Part shown: positions 59,435-64,000 of the stretch, piece by piece
Numbering within the stretch: position 1 is the first letter of the stretch
Layout of the letters: the number at the start of each line of letters is the position of its first letter
Assembly: GCF_016792905.1 (NCBI RefSeq)
Contig: NZ_JAEULP010000088.1
Coordinates: 62,001-126,000 of the forward strand
Reading direction: 5' to 3'
Origin: Tabrizicola sp.
Lineage (GTDB): Bacteria; Pseudomonadota; Alphaproteobacteria; Rhodobacterales; Rhodobacteraceae
DNA: 64,000 nt
Notes under the pieces: generated by a model
Database searches by the model: none
What the model saw: only the letters and a program-made list of their open reading frames with translations
What the model was told of the DNA's origin: nothing
Translations under genes and position numbers: made by a program

Positions 59435-60859
59435 ATGCTGGAATGGTCGGCCACGGAACTGTCTGCCGCGATCCATGCGCGGCAGGTCGCACCGTCCGAG
59501 GTGATGGCGGCCTGGCTGGCGCAGGTCCGGGCGGTGAATGGCGCGATCAATGCAGTCATCTCGCTGCGCGATCCCGACGAATTGATGGCCGAGGCACGGG
59601 AGCTGGACGACGCAGCGCCGCAGGGCTGGCTGCACGGGATTCCCCTGCCGGTCAAGGAGCTGGTGGCCACGAAAGGGTTGCGGACGACCTGGGGGTCGCC
59701 CGTCTACGCGGACAATGTGCCCGCAAAGGACGATATTCTCGCGGCACGGATGCGGGCGGCGGGGGCGATATTCCCGGCCAAGACCAACGTGCCGGAATGG
59801 GGCCAGGGATCGCATTCCTTCAACCCGATCTTTGGTGTCACCCGCAACCCCTATGAGCTGTCCCGCAGCGCGGGCGGCTCGTCCGGCGGGGCGGCGGCGG
59901 CGCTCGCCGCGCGGATGGCCTGGGTCGCGGATGGCAGCGACATGATGGGGTCGCTGCGCAATCCGGCCGGGTTCTGCAATGTCTATGGCCTGCGCCCGAC
60001 CTGGGGCCTGGTGCCCGCGGATGCCGAGGGCGACACCTATCTTTCGACGCTTGCCACCGAAGGCCCGATGGCCCGGACGGTCGAGGATCTGGCGCGGCTT
60101 CTGATCGCGCAGGCGGGCGAGAACCCCGAGGTGCCCTTCCCCCGCCCGGTGCCCGACCTGCTGTCGGGGCTGGAACGGGGCGTCAAGGGGCTGCGCATCG
60201 GCTGGCTCGCCGACTGGGGCGGGGCCTATGCGATGGAGCCGGGCATCCTCGACGCTTGCGAAAGCGGCCTGAGGGTGCTGGAGGATCTGGGCGCGGTGGT
60301 CGAACCCCTGCCCCCGCCCTTCCCGGCCGAGAAGCTCTGGTCGTCCTGGGTCACGCTCAGGGCGATGCTGAATGCGGGCGGCAAGCGCGCCCTGGTCGAG
60401 GACGCCGCCAAGCGCGCATTGACCAAGTCCGAGACGCTGTGGGAGATCGAGCAGGGCATGGGGCTCTCGGCACAGGCGGTCTACGAGGCGAGCGTGATCC
60501 GCAGCCGCTGGCACGCGCATGCGGCGCGGCTCTTCCGGCGTTTCGACGCCGTGGTTCTGCCCACGGCACAAGTTTGGCCCTTCCCGGTCGACTGGCGCTG
60601 GCCGGAAGCGATCAACGGGCAGAAGATGGACACCTATCACCGCTGGATGGAGGTGGTGGTGCCTGCGAGCCTGATCGGCCTGCCCGCCCTGTCGGTGCCG
60701 GTCGGCTTTTCGCCCGAGGGGCTGCCCTCGGGAATGCAGATCATGGGACGGTCTGGCGATGATGCCGGAGTGCTTGCCATCGGCCAGGCCTACCACCGCG
60801 CGACCGAGTGGCCACAGCGGCATCCGCCACGGCTGGCCTCGCCGATCCCCTTGCGTTAA
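59435..60859 (+). CDS. Second amidase (amidase-signature family)
   Basis: 474 residues from the ATG at 59435 (GGAGGG upstream). Triad: LPVKELV (Lys), SAGGSSGG (cis-Ser) and DMMGSLRNPAGFCNVYG (nucleophile Ser). It is clearly distinct from the first amidase of the block and has the AUGSV-type central insertion. The pairing with an amine importer suggests that amides are cleaved after uptake, releasing amines. The next gene starts 25 bases on. Confidence 0.92.
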   Translation: MLEWSATELSAAIHARQVAPSEVMAAWLAQVRAVNGAINAVISLRDPDELMAEARELDDAAPQGWLHGIPLPVKELVATKGLRTTWGSPVYADNVPAKDDILAARMRAAGAIFPAKTNVPEWGQGSHSFNPIFGVTRNPYELSRSAGGSSGGAAAALAARMAWVADGSDMMGSLRNPAGFCNVYGLRPTWGLVPADAEGDTYLSTLATEGPMARTVEDLARLLIAQAGENPEVPFPRPVPDLLSGLERGVKGLRIGWLADWGGAYAMEPGILDACESGLRVLEDLGAVVEPLPPPFPAEKLWSSWVTLRAMLNAGGKRALVEDAAKRALTKSETLWEIEQGMGLSAQAVYEASVIRSRWHAHAARLFRRFDAVVLPTAQVWPFPVDWRWPEAINGQKMDTYHRWMEVVVPASLIGLPALSVPVGFSPEGLPSGMQIMGRSGDDAGVLAIGQAYHRATEWPQRHPPRLASPIPLR

Positions 60860-60883
60860 GCCTTGGCGAAACAGGAGGCCGGG

Positions 60884-61594
60884 ATGATCCTTGGGCATAT
60901 CGGGGCGCGCAAGGGCTCGAAGGGCGTGCCGGGCAAGAACTTTCGCCTGATCTGCGGCAAGCCGCTGATCGACTGGTCGCTGGACCAGCTTTTCGCCAAT
61001 CCCCGGGTCGGCGCGGTCGTGGTCTCGACCGATGACGAGGCGATCCATGACCATGCCGTCCGGCGTGGCGCGCTGGAGATCGGCCTGCGCCCGGCCGAAC
61101 TTGCCACCGACACTGCGCCGAAATGGGGGGTCTGGCAGCACGCGCTTGCCGCAAGCGAAGCGATCACCGGGCCGGTTTCGGCCTTTCTCGACCTCGATTG
61201 CACCTCACCGCTGCGTCTGCCGGAAGATATCGACGGAGCGCTCACACTTTACGAAACCGAACATCCAGATATGGTCATGAGCGTGTGCGAGGCGCGGAAG
61301 AATCCATATTTCAACCTTGTGGAACCGGATGCGACCGGAGCGCTGCATGTGTCAAAACCGTTGCCCGGAGGGGTCTGGGCGCGGCAGGATGCGCCGGTGG
61401 TCTACGAGCATGTCGGCATGGTCTATGTCGTTGACCCGCAATACCTGGCCCATGCAAGTACGATCTACGAAGGGCGGGTCATTCCCTATGTGCTGCCGAG
61501 CGAACGCTGCCACGACATCGACACGCCCTACGACATGCGGCTGGTCGAATTCCTGTTGTCCGAACAGCTGAAATCGGGCCTGGTCAAGGCCTGA
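60884..61594 (+). CDS. Acylneuraminate cytidylyltransferase-like CMP-sugar synthetase
   Basis: 236 residues from the ATG at 60884 with AGGAGG upstream. GHIGARKGSKGVPGKNFRLICGKPLIDW is the CTP-binding start of the NeuA/KdsB-like family (R-x-GSKG-x-P-x-KN); TSPLRLPEDIDGAL is the second block. The product would be a CMP-activated nonulosonic acid (sialic, legionaminic or pseudaminic type) for surface glycans. No synthase or transferase for such sugars is in the window. It overlaps the end of waaA by 11 bases. Confidence 0.88.
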   Translation: MILGHIGARKGSKGVPGKNFRLICGKPLIDWSLDQLFANPRVGAVVVSTDDEAIHDHAVRRGALEIGLRPAELATDTAPKWGVWQHALAASEAITGPVSAFLDLDCTSPLRLPEDIDGALTLYETEHPDMVMSVCEARKNPYFNLVEPDATGALHVSKPLPGGVWARQDAPVVYEHVGMVYVVDPQYLAHASTIYEGRVIPYVLPSERCHDIDTPYDMRLVEFLLSEQLKSGLVKA

Positions 61595-62858
61595 GCAGCG
61601 GCGCAATCGCCTGCACCGTCCGCGCTGCAGCACCCGAATGTGCCGCAACGAAGCGGGTGATGGTTTCCGGTGCCGGGTCGGGCCAGTTCATCACATCGGC
61701 CACCAGTCGTTCGGCGCTGGTTTGCAGGCAGACCCCGGCGGCAATCGCCTCGACGGCCGGGTATTCGATGGTCTGGATGTGGGGCCCGACGATCACCGGG
61801 CGTCGCAGCGCCAGGGGCTCGATGATGTTGTGCGAGCCCTTCGGCTGGAACCCGCCGCCCACGACAACCCGGTCGGCCAGCGAGAGGTAGAAATACATCT
61901 CGCCAAGCGAATCTCCCAGCAGTACATCCACTGGCGCGAAATCCCTCCGGATAAAATCCGCCGTCAGGTCCACACTGCGTCGCGCCACACGGACGCCAAG
62001 CCCGTCGAGCAGCCTTGCCACGTCGTCGAAGCGCTCCGGCGCCCGCGGAATGAACAGGATCAGCGGCGGGTTTTCGGTCGCGAGGATGGCCTGGGTGGCA
62101 GACAGGAAAAGCGCCTCTTCCGGTTCCGTCACCGAAGCGAAGGCGATGATCCGGCGTGATCCGGCAAGGCCGGTGCGCAATCTTGCGCCCGCAGCCAGTT
62201 GCTCCGCCGGGATTGGCTGGTCGAAGCGCAATTCGCCCGTCACCGTGATATTGGACACCCCGACCGAAGCGAAGCGTTCCGCTTGCAGGTCCGACTTCAC
62301 CAGCGCCCCGGCAAATCCGCGCATCAGGGCAGGCCGGACCCCGAACCGGGCGTCGCGCGCCATGGAGTCGGACGGATACTGCGCGTTGCACATCAAAAGC
62401 GGCACGCGAGCCTTCCGCGCGGCAAAGATCATCCGGGGCCAGATTTCGATTTCCATTACCAACCCGAGCTTTGGCCGGAAGGCGCGGAAGAAGCCGCGAT
62501 AGGCCCAGGTCGTTTCGAAGGGCACCCAGACGGCGACAAGCCGACCAGAAGCGATTTCGGGGGCGAAGACACGCTCTGCCTCCCGTCGGCCGGCAGGGGT
62601 AAAATGGGTGGTGACGACCACCTCTCCCCGATCGAGCAGCGCACGCACCAGCGGCACGGCCGATCGTATCTCGCCAAGGCTCACGGCATGGATCCAGACC
62701 GCGCCGGGCAGGCGGGGCCGGTAGCGACCGAAGCGCTCGCCCAGATGCCGGGCATAGAGCGGGTCCTTGCGACCGCGTTTCCAGAGGTAGATCAGGACCA
62801 CGGGCAGGCCGATATGCCAGAGGGCCGACCAGAGCCGCAGGAAGAGCCAGAGCCTCAT
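61584..62858 (-). CDS. waaA: Kdo transferase, WaaA type (downstream paralogue)
   Basis: 424 residues. One N-terminal membrane helix (about 8-26) and the GT30 pattern: WIHAVSLGEIRSAVPLVRALLDRGEVVVTTHFTPAGRREAE, VWVPFETTWAYRGFFRAFRP, VMEIEIWPRMIFAARKARVPLLMCNAQ and LGDSLGEMYFYLSLADRVVVGGGFQPKGSHNIIEPLALRRPVIVGP. It adds Kdo to lipid A precursor at the inner membrane. It starts within the stop of the upstream paralogue (ATGA overlap). Confidence 0.92.
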   Translation of the reverse strand: MRLWLFLRLWSALWHIGLPVVLIYLWKRGRKDPLYARHLGERFGRYRPRLPGAVWIHAVSLGEIRSAVPLVRALLDRGEVVVTTHFTPAGRREAERVFAPEIASGRLVAVWVPFETTWAYRGFFRAFRPKLGLVMEIEIWPRMIFAARKARVPLLMCNAQYPSDSMARDARFGVRPALMRGFAGALVKSDLQAERFASVGVSNITVTGELRFDQPIPAEQLAAGARLRTGLAGSRRIIAFASVTEPEEALFLSATQAILATENPPLILFIPRAPERFDDVARLLDGLGVRVARRSVDLTADFIRRDFAPVDVLLGDSLGEMYFYLSLADRVVVGGGFQPKGSHNIIEPLALRRPVIVGPHIQTIEYPAVEAIAAGVCLQTSAERLVADVMNWPDPAPETITRFVAAHSGAAARTVQAIAPLLRP

Positions 62859-64000
62859 CCCAGGCCTCCGAGCGCAAGGAGCTCGGCGGCGAGGGGCGCG
62901 AGCGCCTGCCGCGCGCGGTCAGAAAGCAGGCTGGCACGGGTGGCCATTTCGGCATGGTCGGCCAGAACCGCAGCGGCCAGCCCGTCGGCCGAAACCGGCT
63001 GCGCCGCGCCGAATTCGTGCAGTGTGGCGAAATCGGCGGCAAAGTTGGCGATCCGTGGCCCGTGCAGGATGGCAGAGCCAAGCGCCGCCGGTTCCCAGGG
63101 GTTGTGGCCTTCGGTCGGACCGAAACTGCCGCCGACAAGACAGGTCGGGCAGAGCCGATACCAAAGGCCCATCTCGCCCAAGGTATCGACAATCCAGACA
63201 TCCGCCGTCGGCCCCTGCCCCGCGCTGCGCCGGGTTGCGGTCAGGCCGTGCTCTGCCGCCCGCGCCGCGATCTCGGCGCCACGGCCCGGATCACGCGGAG
63301 CGATGACGAGGAGCGGCCTGGGATGCAGCGCGCGGAAGGTTGAAAACACGACAAACTCATCCTCGGGATGCGAGGAGGCGAGGAGGATGGGGCGGAGGCC
63401 CGCCAGCGCCTCGCGCGCAGCCGAAAGCGCCTTCGGCTCGGCGGACAACGGCGGCGCGGCGGCCTTGAGCGAGCCCGTCACCCGCACCTCGGCCGCGCCA
63501 AGGTCCTGCAGGTGGCGCGCCGTCGTCGGGTCCTGCGCGGCGATCAGACAGAAGCGGGCGAGGAGATCGGAGTAGAGGCCCTTTCCTTTCACCCGCCGGG
63601 CATAGGCCGCGGCATTCATGCGCGCATTGATCAGCGCCAGCGGGATGCCGCGCGCGGATGTGGCGACAACCGCTCCGGGCCAGAGGTCCTGCTCGGCCCA
63701 GACCGAGAGGCTCGGGCGCCAATGGTCGAGAAAGCGGGTCAGGTAGGCAGGCGCATCGAGCGGCAGGAACTGGTGGAAAGTGCGGGGCGGCAGGTTCGCC
63801 GCAAAGACCTCGGCCGAGCCGCGGGTGGTGGACGTAACCAGAAACCCGGCAGCCGGTGCCTGGTCGGCCATCGCGGCGATGAGCCCACGCAGGGCGAGCG
63901 TTTCGCCAAGGCCCACGGCGTGGAGCCAGATGAGCGGTCCGTCCGGGCGGGGCAGCGAGGCTTCGCCCAGCTTCTCGCGCCAGCGGTCGGGCAACTCCTT
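62855..64000 (-). CDS. Kdo transferase-like protein, WaaA type (upstream paralogue, cut by window edge)
   Basis: 382 codons are seen; the frame is open at base 64000, so the N-terminus lies outside. The same GT30 layout occurs: IWLHAVGLGETLALRGLI, VWAEQDLWPGAVVATSARGIPLALINARMN, DTLGEMGLWYRLCPTCLVGGSFGPTEGHNPWEPAALG. The sequence differs clearly from its neighbour: E in the E-x-E-I-W motif is replaced by Q-D (AEQDLW) here. It may add a second Kdo or Kdo-like sugar, or have another acceptor. The possible TTG at 63994 is not a real start. Confidence 0.88.
   Translation of the reverse strand, partial: KELPDRWREKLGEASLPRPDGPLIWLHAVGLGETLALRGLIAAMADQAPAAGFLVTSTTRGSAEVFAANLPPRTFHQFLPLDAPAYLTRFLDHWRPSLSVWAEQDLWPGAVVATSARGIPLALINARMNAAAYARRVKGKGLYSDLLARFCLIAAQDPTTARHLQDLGAAEVRVTGSLKAAAPPLSAEPKALSAAREALAGLRPILLASSHPEDEFVVFSTFRALHPRPLLVIAPRDPGRGAEIAARAAEHGLTATRRSAGQGPTADVWIVDTLGEMGLWYRLCPTCLVGGSFGPTEGHNPWEPAALGSAILHGPRIANFAADFATLHEFGAAQPVSADGLAAAVLADHAEMATRASLLSDRARQALAPLAAELLALGGLG

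Overview
The window looks like a high-GC alphaproteobacterial chromosome, most likely Rhodobacteraceae/Paracoccaceae (Rhodobacter, Tabrizicola or Gemmobacter type). The inference rests on gene content and order (dcw cluster starting at mraZ, the ctaC-ctaB-ctaG-ctaE-surf1-thrC-M16 peptidase series, psd-pssA-pmtA beside rpoH, rluD divergent from a small membrane gene) and on two small-RNA loci that I recall from Rhodobacter sphaeroides: an UpsM-like leader RNA in front of mraZ and a CcsR/'cuckoo' RNA locus behind a DUF1127 gene. No 16S gene is present, so the genus is open. LAYOUT. 1-1240: end of a ThuA-like gene and a Gfo/Idh/MocA dehydrogenase. 1317-12420 (minus): mraZ-rsmH-ftsL-ftsI-murE-murF-mraY, a Met-rich HdeA-like periplasmic gene, murD and a membrane-tethered NYN nuclease; the usual continuation (ftsW, murG, murC, ftsQAZ) is absent here. 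Upstream of mraZ lie a strong intrinsic terminator, a leader RNA and a five-fold 10-bp-phased MraZ operator. 12420-15663 (minus): five-gene operon (VOC protein, RibD-like reductase, VOC protein, hydrolase, TetR regulator) with a TetR-type operator inside the promoter spacer. 15736-16836: Mrp Fe-S carrier. 17058-17920: DUF1127 protein followed by fourteen CCTCCTCCC-loop hairpins in seven paired units, the most striking locus of the window. 17990-22137: BenE-type transporter, SH3/MliC-like secreted protein, membrane-bound LuxR-type regulator with a porin, and an unknown secreted protein. 22432-25562: purine/methylthioadenosine salvage (mtnP, apt) enclosing an SDR-DoxX fusion and a DUF2269 protein. 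25820-28675: FAD-linked hydroxyacid dehydrogenase, MBL-fold protein, DUF1697. 28848-36363 (minus): cytochrome aa3 oxidase assembly and structural genes, thrC, a processing peptidase and a GNAT enzyme. 36538-42791: alpha/beta hydrolase, tldD, a LexA-boxed mmcB-like gene, small membrane genes, a host-attachment-family protein and oligoendopeptidase F. 42934-49277 (minus): a second Gfo/Idh/MocA enzyme, the phosphatidylethanolamine/phosphatidylcholine genes pmtA-pssA-psd, rpoH and the K+ transporter kup. 49614-53901: DUF4189 protein, YjhX-like protein, rluD, small membrane protein, hybrid histidine kinase. 53989-60859: a complete polyamine-type ABC importer (ATPase, two permeases, binding protein) bracketed by two amidases. 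60884-64000: an acylneuraminate cytidylyltransferase and two tandem Kdo-transferase (WaaA-type) genes, the second cut by the window edge. HOW IT FITS. A stress-RNA theme runs through the window: RpoH (46221-47117) is, from knowledge of R. sphaeroides, the kind of sigma factor that drives CcsR and affects UpsM, and both RNA loci are here. Cell-envelope building is the second theme (peptidoglycan precursors, PE/PC lipids, LPS core sugars). No rRNA, tRNA, insertion sequence, prophage or CRISPR array was recognised.
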